Source: JARIHD01 sp964610985 (GTDB lineage Bacteria > Patescibacteriota > Saccharimonadia > Saccharimonadales > UBA4665). Taken from it: a DNA stretch of 10,221 nt. Position 1 is the first letter of the stretch; each line of letters opens with the position of its first letter. The stretch covers positions 1 through 10,221 of the forward strand of contig CAZSZJ010000036.1 of assembly GCA_964610985.1 (NCBI GenBank), written 5' to 3'. Of the stretch, positions 1 through 6,693 are shown one piece after another. The position numbers and the translations under genes were made by a program. The notes under the pieces were generated by a model that did not search any database, was not told where the DNA came from, and saw only the letters and a program-made list of their open reading frames with translations.

Positions 1-811
1 TTCTTACGATGAACTTGCTGGTGCTCTTACGGCGGCGGGTCTTCAGACCGAGCGTTGGCTTACCCCAAGGAGTAACTGGCTTGCGGCCAATACCGTGCGC
101 ACCACCATCACCACCACCGTGGGGGTGGTCAACGGCGTTCATGGCAATACCACGAACAGTTGGACGCTTACCCAGGTGACGAGAACGACCGGCTTTACCA
201 ACCTTGACGTTCTGGTGCTGTTCGTTGCCGATAACACCCAAACTTGCAGTGCATTCTATGTTAATCAAGCGAACTTCGCCCGAAGGTAAGCGTACCTGGG
301 CGTGTGATCCCTCTTTGGCCATGAGCTGAGCACTATTGCCCGCTGAGCGAACCATTTGAGCGCCGCGACCGGGCTGTAGTTCAATGGCATGAATGGTGCT
401 ACCTACGGGGATATTCTTTAGGGGCATGCGGTTGCCGTTTTCGGCAGCGACTTCTTCCCCGCTGGAAATAGTTTGACCGACCTGCATGTCCTTAGCGGCG
501 AGGATGTAGTGATATACGCCCTCATTGTCTTTGACGCGTGCAATACGTGCTGAGCGGTTAGGATCGTATTCGATGTGTTCGATAGTGGCAGTTAAGCCAG
601 TCTTGAGGTTGAAGTTAACCAACCGGTAGTGACGGCGGGCACCACCACCGCGGTGACGGGTGGTAATGCGACCTTGGTTGTTGCGGCCGTTAGTGCGGCG
701 CTTGGTTACCAGCAAAGAGCGCAGTGGCTTTTTGGTAGTAAGGTCACTGGTGTCCTGAGAGGTCATACCACGACGAGCCGGTGTGGTTGGCTTGTAAGCT
801 TTAATTGCCAT
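1..811 (-). CDS. rplB: 50S ribosomal protein L2 (3' end cut by window edge)
   Basis: L2 is a primary 23S rRNA-binding protein next to the peptidyl-transferase centre and is needed for subunit joining. I translated this gene by hand because it runs off the left edge. The 270 visible codons start MAIKAYKPTTPARRG and end TSKFIVR, so only a few C-terminal residues are missing. The family signature NAVDHPHGGGDGG is intact and its first His falls at residue 229, the same number as the functionally important His of E. coli L2. The start codon is preceded by AGGAG eight bases upstream, inside the last codons of rplW, and only 2 nt separate the two genes. It is the fourth cistron of the rplC-rplD-rplW-rplB transcript. 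Identity is certain. Confidence 0.97.
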   Translation of the reverse strand, partial: MAIKAYKPTTPARRGMTSQDTSDLTTKKPLRSLLVTKRRTNGRNNQGRITTRHRGGGARRHYRLVNFNLKTGLTATIEHIEYDPNRSARIARVKDNEGVYHYILAAKDMQVGQTISSGEEVAAENGNRMPLKNIPVGSTIHAIELQPGRGAQMVRSAGNSAQLMAKEGSHAQVRLPSGEVRLINIECTASLGVIGNEQHQNVKVGKAGRSRHLGKRPTVRGIAMNAVDHPHGGGDGGAHGIGRKPVTPWGKPTLGLKTRRRKSTSKFIVR

Positions 812-813
812 GG

Positions 814-1164
814 TTATTTCTCCTCTTTCTTGGACTGAGCCTTTTTGTCGGCTTTTTTATCGTCCTCAGGATCAGCAAAGAATGGCAGCTTGTCACCTTC
901 TTTGAGGGTAACGTAGGCTTTCTTGATGTCTGAGCGTTGGCCCATGATCTGGCGACCGCCCTTACGGACAGTACGCTTGGTCTTGCCTTTGACATTGATG
1001 ATGTTTACGTCGGCTACCGTCACTTTAAACTGAGCGGCAACTGCCTTGGCGACGAGGTCGCGGCTGGCGTTGGCGGGAACTTCAACGACATATGTGTTGC
1101 GGGTTTCGCTGAGCATGTATGTCTTTTCGCTGATGCGAGGGCGAAGTACGATTTCGTATTCCAT
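814..1164 (-). CDS. rplW: 50S ribosomal protein L23
   Basis: L23 sits at the exit of the nascent-chain tunnel, where it docks trigger factor and SRP. The 116 aa product opens with the typical RPRISEKTYMLSE segment and carries the basic 23S rRNA-binding stretch GKTKRTVRKGGR near residues 59-70. Its last 20 or so residues form a highly charged Asp/Glu/Lys tail, making it somewhat longer than the roughly 100 aa usual for bacteria. GGAGG lies about nine bases before the ATG. The ATG overlaps the rplD stop codon by one base (TAATG), which suggests translational coupling. Third cistron of the left-hand ribosomal operon. Confidence 0.95.
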   Translation of the reverse strand: MEYEIVLRPRISEKTYMLSETRNTYVVEVPANASRDLVAKAVAAQFKVTVADVNIINVKGKTKRTVRKGGRQIMGQRSDIKKAYVTLKEGDKLPFFADPEDDKKADKKAQSKKEEK

Positions 1165-1808
1165 TACTTCTTACCTCCGAGCCAGCCACTAATGATGTCC
1201 AGCGATTTGCTGCTTACAACAATAGTGTCGGCGTTTAGTACGTCGTAGACGTTTAGGTAGTTGGCGTTGACGGCCTTAACCTTTGGCAGGTTGTTGGTGG
1301 CGCGAACAACTACATCGTCTTTGTGGTCAACAACCAGGAGTACCGAACCGGTAGCTTCGAGCTTGCCAAGAAGCTTGACGGTTTCGGCGACTTTACCCTT
1401 GGTTTCAAAGGTTTCGATAACCTTGATGTGACCTTCGCTGGCAGCCAGGCTGAGGGCTTGACGGATAGCGAGGCGCTTGGCATTAACGTCTACCTTTTTA
1501 GTGTAGTTTTCGAGGCCGGTAGGACCAAAAACGATACCACCGCTGCGCCAAATTGGGTTACGGGATGAGCCGAAACGTGCGCGGCCAGTGCCTTTTTGTT
1601 TCCAAGGCTTTTTACCACCACCGCGTACGAGACCACGGGTCTTCGTGACGGCGAGGTTTTCACGACCGTTGGCAAGATATGCGGTGTACGCAAGCTTCAA
1701 CAGTTCGTGGTTTTCTGGCATGACGCTAAAGACGCTCGCGTCGAGCTTGGCAGCCGTAGTGGCTTTTGTACCGCTCTTGGTGAATGTAGGGACGGTTGGA
1801 GTTGCCAT
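1164..1808 (-). CDS. rplD: 50S ribosomal protein L4
   Basis: L4 is an early-assembly 23S rRNA-binding protein whose long loop lines the peptide exit tunnel; in E. coli it also represses its own S10 operon. The 214 aa product shows the diagnostic loop, with GGGKKPWKQKGTGRARFGS followed by NPIWRSGGIVFGP around residues 63-100. This is the region where macrolide-resistance changes occur in other bacteria. AGGAGG lies about eight bases before the start codon. The ATG shares one base with the rplC stop codon and the gene's own stop shares one base with the rplW ATG. Whether L4 represses this operon cannot be read from the sequence. Confidence 0.96.
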   Translation of the reverse strand: MATPTVPTFTKSGTKATTAAKLDASVFSVMPENHELLKLAYTAYLANGRENLAVTKTRGLVRGGGKKPWKQKGTGRARFGSSRNPIWRSGGIVFGPTGLENYTKKVDVNAKRLAIRQALSLAASEGHIKVIETFETKGKVAETVKLLGKLEATGSVLLVVDHKDDVVVRATNNLPKVKAVNANYLNVYDVLNADTIVVSSKSLDIISGWLGGKK

Positions 1809-2425
1809 TATTTAGCCTCCTTGATGATGACGATACCCTTGCGTGGGCCAGGGACTGCACCAGTAACACCGATAACACCGAGTTTTGTGTCGACTAAGGC
1901 AATTTTGAGGTTCTTGACGGTTACTTGTTCGTAACCCATCTGACCGGCCATCTTTTTACCCTTAAAGATCTTTTGAGGGTACATAGAACCGATCGAACCG
2001 GGACGGCGATATGAGCGACCACCGTGGGTCTTGCGACCGCGGTGGAAGTTGTGACGCTTGATGGTACCGGCCCAACCTTTACCTTTAGAAGTACCGGTGA
2101 CGTCGATTTCGTCGCCAATTGAAAAGACCTCGGGGCTAACTGTTTCGCCAACCTTGAGGTCTTCGGTAACTTCGTCTACACGGAACTCGCGAATAATCTT
2201 CGGCATAGATCCGGCGGCCTTGAAATGGCCTTGTTGCGCTTTGGCAACATTGTGCTCTTTCGCTTCTTCAAAACCGATCTGTACGGCGGTGTAGCCGTCG
2301 ATCTCGTCGGTCTTGACTTGCGTGATCACGCAAGGACTAGCGGAAAGCAAGGTTACGGCCTGAACCGTGCCATCTTCAGCGATGGTGCTGGTCATGCCAA
2401 CCTTTCGAGTGATGAGTGCTTTCAT
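1808..2425 (-). CDS. rplC: 50S ribosomal protein L3
   Basis: L3 is one of the proteins that start large-subunit assembly, and its extended loop reaches the peptidyl-transferase centre. I place the start at the ATG giving MKALITRKVGMTS (205 aa), because GGAG stands a few bases upstream and bacterial L3 starts exactly this way; an in-frame start seven codons further up lacks these signs. The loop contains TIKRHNFHRGRKTHGG, then KKMAGQMGYEQVT. In E. coli the Gln of the corresponding GQMG segment is methylated by PrmB. It is the first gene of the left-hand operon, preceded by a leader of about 155 nt and a good promoter. Its normal upstream neighbour rpsJ is almost 6 kb away. Confidence 0.96.
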   Translation of the reverse strand: MKALITRKVGMTSTIAEDGTVQAVTLLSASPCVITQVKTDEIDGYTAVQIGFEEAKEHNVAKAQQGHFKAAGSMPKIIREFRVDEVTEDLKVGETVSPEVFSIGDEIDVTGTSKGKGWAGTIKRHNFHRGRKTHGGRSYRRPGSIGSMYPQKIFKGKKMAGQMGYEQVTVKNLKIALVDTKLGVIGVTGAVPGPRKGIVIIKEAK

Positions 2426-2587
2426 AGTGTCTCCGCTCGCAAGCACTTGGGGGCTTGTAGCATATTTTATCTGTCCCCGGCATCTTTACGTGAGAATAAA
2501 AATGCTCGGCCCTGAGTAGTTTCCACCCCTGTTGAGGCTAACGGACTTTCCCAAATCACCAAGTACAGAAATTTGTTATACCCTGCC

Positions 2588-2616
2588 AGTGTACCAGTAA
2601 CCCTAACTCCTGTCAA
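2588..2616 (-). promoter_or_regulatory. Promoter of the rplC-rplD-rplW-rplB operon
   Basis: Read on the minus strand: a perfect TTGACA -35 box (2611-2616), a 17-bp spacer ending in an extended TGG, and a TACACT -10 box (2588-2593). Transcription should begin near 2581, leaving a 5' leader of about 155 nt before rplC. The DNA just upstream of the -35 box (2617-2643) is A+T-rich and holds an inverted repeat, TGTATA-N7-TATACA (2622-2640), which could be an UP element or an operator. The promoter explains how these genes are expressed although rpsJ has its own terminator far upstream. Confidence 0.7.
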
Positions 2617-2643
2617 TATGTTGTATATTCTACCTATACATTC

Positions 2644-3234
2644 TTAATGTATTGCCCATTCTCTGCGATCCCAGTTCATGTGTTCGCCGCGCTTGTGGGC
2701 TTGTTCCAAGCCTGTCGCAATGCACCCCATAGCGAACGCTGGCGTTAAGGCGCGGCCATATACCGTTTTCGCGTCGGAAGCGGGAGTAATATTTGGCAGG
2801 TACTCGAGTGACCTGCTCAATTGATGAACTGTGTTGGTGCCATCATCATGGATATGATATTTAATGCGGTCGATAAGAGAAAGCACACCCAGCCTGGATG
2901 CGCGCGGCCGGCTTGTAGACACCTGAGACGGTCTCGCTGGTTTAGAAGCAAACTGTGCCTCAACGCTCCAGCCGGGCGGTATAGGTGTGGCGTCGGGCAT
3001 TTCACCGCGGTACATACGAATGTATTGAGGCTGCGGACTGAAATAGAGATCATGGGTGCGCGATTTGGTATAGCGGTGCATAAGGTATTCGAAATGCAAG
3101 GCGTCTGCCGCCCCAGCCGACTCGGCCAGTCGTACGGTGGCAGCACCCAACATGTCCAGGCGAGTGGCGAGCAGCTCGTCGGTCTGGTCAAAGGCAAATT
3201 CGACTGGAGACGTAACACGCCGTAGATCACGCAT
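2644..3234 (-). CDS. Orphan hypothetical protein, 196 aa
   Basis: I do not recognise this protein. Starting at the ATG that gives MRDLRRVTSPVEF, it has an N-terminal amphipathic helix (about residues 20-40), a strand-rich middle including PPGWSVEAQF (86-95), a linker rich in Ser, Arg and Pro (98-115), and a C-terminal helical part ending NWDRREWAIH. It has no signal peptide, membrane segment or cysteine cluster. An in-frame TTG at 3295-3297 would add 21 residues, but that stretch continues from a decayed gene copy upstream, so I prefer the ATG. No Shine-Dalgarno site is visible before the ATG. The gene ends 28 nt before the -35 box of the rplC promoter, with no obvious terminator between. Its layout weakly resembles the 200 aa and 177 aa orphans of this island. 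Confidence 0.6.
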   Translation of the reverse strand: MRDLRRVTSPVEFAFDQTDELLATRLDMLGAATVRLAESAGAADALHFEYLMHRYTKSRTHDLYFSPQPQYIRMYRGEMPDATPIPPGWSVEAQFASKPARPSQVSTSRPRASRLGVLSLIDRIKYHIHDDGTNTVHQLSRSLEYLPNITPASDAKTVYGRALTPAFAMGCIATGLEQAHKRGEHMNWDRREWAIH

Positions 3235-3306
3235 AAATAGTATCCGATTTGAGGTTTGACAAAAACCTACAGTAGCAGGTATTGAGTAGCCACGCAATAA
3301 TCGTCG

Positions 3307-3385
3307 GAGCTTACAGTAAAGATCATGCGGCGCAAAGTAACATCAGCAGGACCGCGTATCCTACGTTTCGCTCTGTCCTTCGAGG
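3307..3385 (-). pseudogene. Decayed copy of the 3' end of the three-helix membrane-protein gene (intact copy at 6690-6983)
   Basis: Read on the minus strand, this stretch encodes RTERNVGYAVLL, then after a shift of frame YFAPHDLY. The intact membrane protein has FRIDRKIEYAVLL, then YFAPYGLY. The DNA between the blocks is about 10 nt shorter here, which accounts for the frame change. Identical runs include GCGGTCCTGCTG and TTTGCGCCG; differences at several third codon positions (TAT/TAC, for example) suggest descent from a coding copy. No start codon or N-terminal half is recognisable. The TAG stop of the 200 aa orphan lies inside this relic, in another frame. Residue 70 onward of the 97 aa protein is represented. 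Confidence 0.7.
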
Positions 3386-3963
3386 ACGTCGCATATAATT
3401 GATCCGCCACCCTTTCTGGCCTGACCGGGCTTCTGAAGCTGTTTGATGAATTGTAATGCTAGCGTTGCGGTACGGTTGCCATTGCTGAAACGCCGGCGGT
3501 CGACGCCCACTTCCAGGGATGTGAAGCGTAAATTTTGTTCATAGAGCGAAGGTAGCGGGATGCGCGGGACATCATGGTCCTCCAGCAAAAGCCGTTTGCA
3601 AGTGAGACCGGTTGCCGCAGTGCCACAGCTCGGCACAGAGAATTGTAGCGTACTTAGCATAGCGTTCGGAAAATTATCAACGTACCGCATCTGACCGTTT
3701 TCTAGCAGCTGTACATTGAATGACCAACCTCTGATCCGATGTTCGGCGGTCACCTTTTCGGTGAGGCCAGGAGAATTAACGCCTGGTAATCGCTCAGGAC
3801 TTACGGGGCGCTCAAAATTGAATCGTACGTCAGCCCTATAGATATCGAGCAACGCCATACTGGCAGTGCCTAGCAGAACGCGCGCAGGATAAAATTCCGG
3901 CTCATCACGACAAAAGTCAACGTGGTACGCGTACAGCGCACTTGCTTCTAAGTTTACGGACAT
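3361..3963 (-). CDS. Orphan hypothetical protein, 200 aa
   Basis: Not recognised. The ATG at 3961-3963 gives MSVNLEASALYAYHVDF; an in-frame TTG three codons upstream has AGGA close before it and cannot be excluded. A predicted helix at about 27-42 (ARVLLGTASMALLDIY) leads into a strand (DVRFNF). A strand-rich centre follows, with RGWSFNVQLLENG at 78-90 and FTSLEVGVDRRRF at 147-159, then a C-terminal helix TATLALQFIKQL (165-176). The last dozen residues are Gly-rich and low in character, and their DNA overlaps the decayed membrane-gene copy in another frame. The present C-terminus may therefore be a product of rearrangement. It is transcribed divergently from the tandem paralog pair across a 97-bp region containing a perfect dyad. 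Confidence 0.6.
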   Translation of the reverse strand: MSVNLEASALYAYHVDFCRDEPEFYPARVLLGTASMALLDIYRADVRFNFERPVSPERLPGVNSPGLTEKVTAEHRIRGWSFNVQLLENGQMRYVDNFPNAMLSTLQFSVPSCGTAATGLTCKRLLLEDHDVPRIPLPSLYEQNLRFTSLEVGVDRRRFSNGNRTATLALQFIKQLQKPGQARKGGGSIICDVLEGQSET

Positions 3964-3974
3964 CTTCAGCAAGA

Positions 3975-4002
3975 ATCCTACCAGATAAAAATTATCTGTA
4001 AA
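3975..4002 (-). promoter_or_regulatory. Putative promoter of the 200 aa orphan gene
   Basis: Minus strand: TTTACA (3997-4002), a 16-bp spacer, and TAGGAT (3975-3980). The match to sigma-70-type boxes is moderate. The spacer is almost entirely filled by a perfect 17-bp dyad, so a protein bound there would block this promoter. Confidence 0.4.
3982..3998. promoter_or_regulatory. 17-bp perfect dyad, candidate operator in the divergent intergenic region
   Basis: CAGATAA-AAA-TTATCTG: two perfect 7-base arms around three bases. It sits between the -10 and -35 boxes proposed for the 200 aa orphan gene and 25 bp upstream of the -35 box of the oppositely transcribed paralog pair. Its size, symmetry and position are those of a dimeric repressor site. 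The ligand is unknown; the downstream paralogs, which have helix-turn-helix-like segments, are the natural candidates by inference only. Confidence 0.45.
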
Positions 4003-4022
4003 TACTTTTATAAACGATGCCG

Positions 4023-4051
4023 TTGCAGTACCATGACTAATATGTTATGAT
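4023..4051 (+). promoter_or_regulatory. Promoter of the tandem paralog pair
   Basis: TTGCAG (4023-4028), a 17-bp spacer ending TGT, and TATGAT (4046-4051): an extended -10 promoter (TGnTATGAT). Only nine bases separate the -10 box from the ATG at 4061, so the expected transcript begins within about 3 nt of the start codon. No Shine-Dalgarno site is present. The mRNA is probably leaderless. Confidence 0.6.
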
Positions 4052-4060
4052 TTACCCTTT

Positions 4061-5374
4061 ATGTTGCCGTACTATCCAGCAATCAAGTCCAAAGCCACTC
4101 TGGTGACCGCTGTACCTGAAATCAATCAGATACATGTTGAATGCAGCCCTGATAATGAACCGCTTATCGCCGAACCGCCCGCCCATGGCGAGGCCGTAAA
4201 GTATATGGAGCGGTTGGGCGCGGCCTATATGACTCTCGGCGACGGCAATCATACGATCAAAGAGATAAGCGAGTCGCTCGGGGCGACACCGCAGCAGACG
4301 GGTGTATTCTGTGGCTCTGTGATGCGCATGCTCTCAGGCGATGTGCTATACGATAGTAAGGCTGACGGCGCTAATAAGAGGGGGCGTTTTGTGCGTTTTG
4401 GTAACATTGCCCTCGCCTCGCGTCTGGCAACCGACGAAGAAAAGCAAGCGCTTGCAGCCCGTGTAGTCGAAGCAGGCAGTCATGAACTTTTGTATGACAT
4501 CGAAGCTACGCGGGCGGCAGAAGCGAATAAGATTGCTTTGCACGCCTACGACCATACCCTGGTTACTTTTCGGGGTGAAGCATTTGCGATGCCGCTTGAC
4601 AGTGCGGAGACAATTGTTGCCACGCGGCTTATGGAGCATCTCGCCATGTCAAAGGAAAGACGTGTAAGCGTCTGGCAAACAGCTCAATCTATTTGGCGCA
4701 CGATGCCTCTTTCCGAGCGCATGCTATTTACGGAAGACCCAAAGACTTTATATTCCAACGATCAGTACGCACCTCTAATGGAATCGATCCACGATGTGGT
4801 TGATGGGCTGTTTGCCCGCATGCGCTTGGCGCGCCGCGTTTCAGCCGAATCGATCACGATTGATCCCGCTGCTAGCCAACTGAAGACGTCACCGCACTCG
4901 ATGCCGCCGAGCGAATCCGCTAGAGATCAGGTCGGTCATATCCTTCCTCCTGGAGTTGATAAAGAAAAGCGCGACGCTTTGATCGATCAGCCCTTAACCC
5001 CCAAGGAAATAAGCCAGATGGATGAGCTCTTGGAAAAGATGCAATCCCCTGACAGGCCAAGATCGCAGGTTGATGCCATTGCCCTGCTGGACACTATAAT
5101 GAATCCCCGCTACAAGCGTGAAATCGCTCAACGCCTCGATGATCCTACCCGAGACGAAGTGCAGCATCTCCTGAGTGGACTTCATGATATAGCCCGGAAT
5201 GTGCTAGGATGGTCGGGATATGCTGTGGCATACAGGCAGCGAACAATGGGCGGCGGCTTTAGCCGCATTAAAAATCCCGGCAAGGGTGGCAGGGTTACGC
5301 AGGTTACCGGTAATCTACCGACCACAACAAAGTGGCATATCGGACGGCCAGATAAGTCTATATACAAAAAATAG
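4061..5374 (+). CDS. Hypothetical protein, first of two tandem paralogs, 437 aa, helix-turn-helix-like
   Basis: I cannot assign this to a known family. The next gene encodes a clear paralog of the same length. Shared blocks are MLPxY plus TAVxEINQ at the N-terminus, SERMLF/AERMLF with KTxY (218-231), PPGxDKE (296-302), LLDxIM (342-347), GLHxI with LGWxxYxxAYxxRT (373-395), KGGRVxQV (408-415) and TTKWxIG (422-428). Residues 64-91 (HTIKEISESLGATPQQ onward) look like a helix-turn-helix. Residues 163-250 have the strand, helix, helix, hairpin order of a winged helix: TFRGEAFAMPL, then TRLMEHL, then VWQTAQSIW. Both readings are by eye. There is no signal peptide or membrane segment, so it is probably cytoplasmic. 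The start matches its promoter and the N-terminus of the paralog. A DNA-binding regulator is a reasonable guess. Confidence 0.7.
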   Translation: MLPYYPAIKSKATLVTAVPEINQIHVECSPDNEPLIAEPPAHGEAVKYMERLGAAYMTLGDGNHTIKEISESLGATPQQTGVFCGSVMRMLSGDVLYDSKADGANKRGRFVRFGNIALASRLATDEEKQALAARVVEAGSHELLYDIEATRAAEANKIALHAYDHTLVTFRGEAFAMPLDSAETIVATRLMEHLAMSKERRVSVWQTAQSIWRTMPLSERMLFTEDPKTLYSNDQYAPLMESIHDVVDGLFARMRLARRVSAESITIDPAASQLKTSPHSMPPSESARDQVGHILPPGVDKEKRDALIDQPLTPKEISQMDELLEKMQSPDRPRSQVDAIALLDTIMNPRYKREIAQRLDDPTRDEVQHLLSGLHDIARNVLGWSGYAVAYRQRTMGGGFSRIKNPGKGGRVTQVTGNLPTTTKWHIGRPDKSIYKK

Positions 5375-5382
5375 GTATGGCT

Positions 5383-6693
5383 ATGCTGCCCAACTATTCT
5401 ACTCTTGAAACGGGCGCTACTCTTATTACGGCCGTCGCCGAGATCAATCAGTGGCATATTTATTCGCCAGACTCTCCTGAGCCACAAATCTTGGAGATGC
5501 AAACAGTTGGCCAAGCCACAGACTATATGGATCGACTCAGCAGTTTGGTGATGGCAGCCGGTTCGGGTGAGCATCCATGCCGCGACCTGCGCGTGGCCTC
5601 TGGGCTGACTGTTTCGCAAATTTCCAGCTATGCTCAAAGCTTGGCGGCAATAATACCGGAGCTGGTGCAGTCTACGCGAGGTAAAGATTCCGCTGGTGGT
5701 GCGTCACGGATTGGCTTGGCGGACATGACGCTGGCCATGCGTCATGCAACCCCTGACGAGCGTGCAGTATTTGATGCTAAGATACAAGAGGCGGGCGGCG
5801 AAGCGTTAATGTATGCCAAAAATAAAGTGCAGGCCGCCGATGCCGAAAAAGTGCAACTTGGCTCGCATGATCACGCCATAATAACTTTTCAGGGTCAGAA
5901 ATTTGTTCTGGATCTTGCATCCCACGAGGCAATTATCGCAGTCAGATTATTTGAATATATCGCGGCACACCCCGATGATGATAAAAGCGAAAGCTATGTT
6001 GGCGTGCGGGTATGGAGGTCGCTGACTATAGCCGAACGGATGCTGTTTTCGGACGCCGAAAAAACTGTTTACGGTGATTCGGCGAGGGCCATTAGTGCTG
6101 TGATGCGTCAAGCTTTGCGTGGGTTGTCAGCGGCACTGGGCATGACGCGAAGTGGCAATAATTATATTCGTACGACTAGAGACCCGATTGGTATAACGCT
6201 TGAGCCTCTGCCACCCGAAGAGCCTTACGACAATAGTTTTCGTCTCATTAGTCCTCCTGGGATGGATAAAGAGGTGGCGGCACGCTTTCGACCCAACAGT
6301 TTGTCCGGTGGGGAACTTCGCGCGGCTACCAAATATTTGGAACTATCCGCAGACCAAGCATCGGTTATGTTGACTCATGAAGCTGCTATTGAGCTGCTTG
6401 ATTCTATTATGGGAGACCGGACAAAACATGCGCTGCGAACGGCTATGGGACATCCTACGCGCGAACAATTGGTCGAAGTACTAGATGGCTTACATGCCAT
6501 TGTACAGCGTAGTTTGGGGTGGACATCCTACAATGCGGCGTATCACGCGCGCACCATCTCGGGTACCGCCATAGTGAGTAAAGGCGGCCGCGTAATGCAA
6601 GTCGGTGGCGAGATGTCGAAAAATACCACCAAATGGTTTATCGGCGCCAAGCGAGGCGACCTGAGTTCGTACAAAGACAAAGACCATTCCTAG
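5383..6693 (+). CDS. Hypothetical protein, second of two tandem paralogs, 436 aa
   Basis: Paralog of the preceding gene, collinear over its whole length and identical at perhaps a quarter to a third of positions by eye. The same blocks occur: TAVAEINQ, AERMLF with KTVY, PPGMDKE, ELLDSIM, GLHAI with LGWTSYNAAYHART, KGGRVMQV and TTKWFIG. The helix-turn-helix-like stretch (DLRVASGLTVSQISSYAQSL) is less canonical than in the first copy. An ATG at 5377 lies only two bases after the first gene's stop. I chose the ATG at 5383 because it gives MLPNY, matching MLPYY of the paralog, and places AGG (5373-5375) seven bases upstream instead of one. The two genes form an operon. The TAG stop shares the palindrome CTAG with the stop of the convergent membrane-protein gene. 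Confidence 0.7.
   Translation: MLPNYSTLETGATLITAVAEINQWHIYSPDSPEPQILEMQTVGQATDYMDRLSSLVMAAGSGEHPCRDLRVASGLTVSQISSYAQSLAAIIPELVQSTRGKDSAGGASRIGLADMTLAMRHATPDERAVFDAKIQEAGGEALMYAKNKVQAADAEKVQLGSHDHAIITFQGQKFVLDLASHEAIIAVRLFEYIAAHPDDDKSESYVGVRVWRSLTIAERMLFSDAEKTVYGDSARAISAVMRQALRGLSAALGMTRSGNNYIRTTRDPIGITLEPLPPEEPYDNSFRLISPPGMDKEVAARFRPNSLSGGELRAATKYLELSADQASVMLTHEAAIELLDSIMGDRTKHALRTAMGHPTREQLVEVLDGLHAIVQRSLGWTSYNAAYHARTISGTAIVSKGGRVMQVGGEMSKNTTKWFIGAKRGDLSSYKDKDHS

Noticed and set aside
937..1934. Several 80-110 codon open frames on the plus strand
   Set aside because: All are antisense to rplW, rplD and rplC and are explained by codon bias of those genes.
2821..3225. Plus-strand open frame of 134 codons opposite the 196 aa orphan
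   Set aside because: Composition is that of an antisense shadow, with scattered Cys, Arg and His and no coherent structure; it has no promoter or ribosome-binding site, and the minus-strand frame is longer and more protein-like.
3256..3285. Plus-strand promoter-like pair TTGACA-18-TATTGA
   Set aside because: No gene follows on that strand; it could only give an antisense transcript to the 200 aa orphan. Isolated matches like this are common by chance, and the area also forms a short AGGTTT/AAACCT hairpin.
4061..6693. Tandem paralogs as an assembly or very recent duplication artefact
   Set aside because: The two copies differ at most residues and throughout at the nucleotide level, so this is an old duplication and not a repeated read or recent copy.
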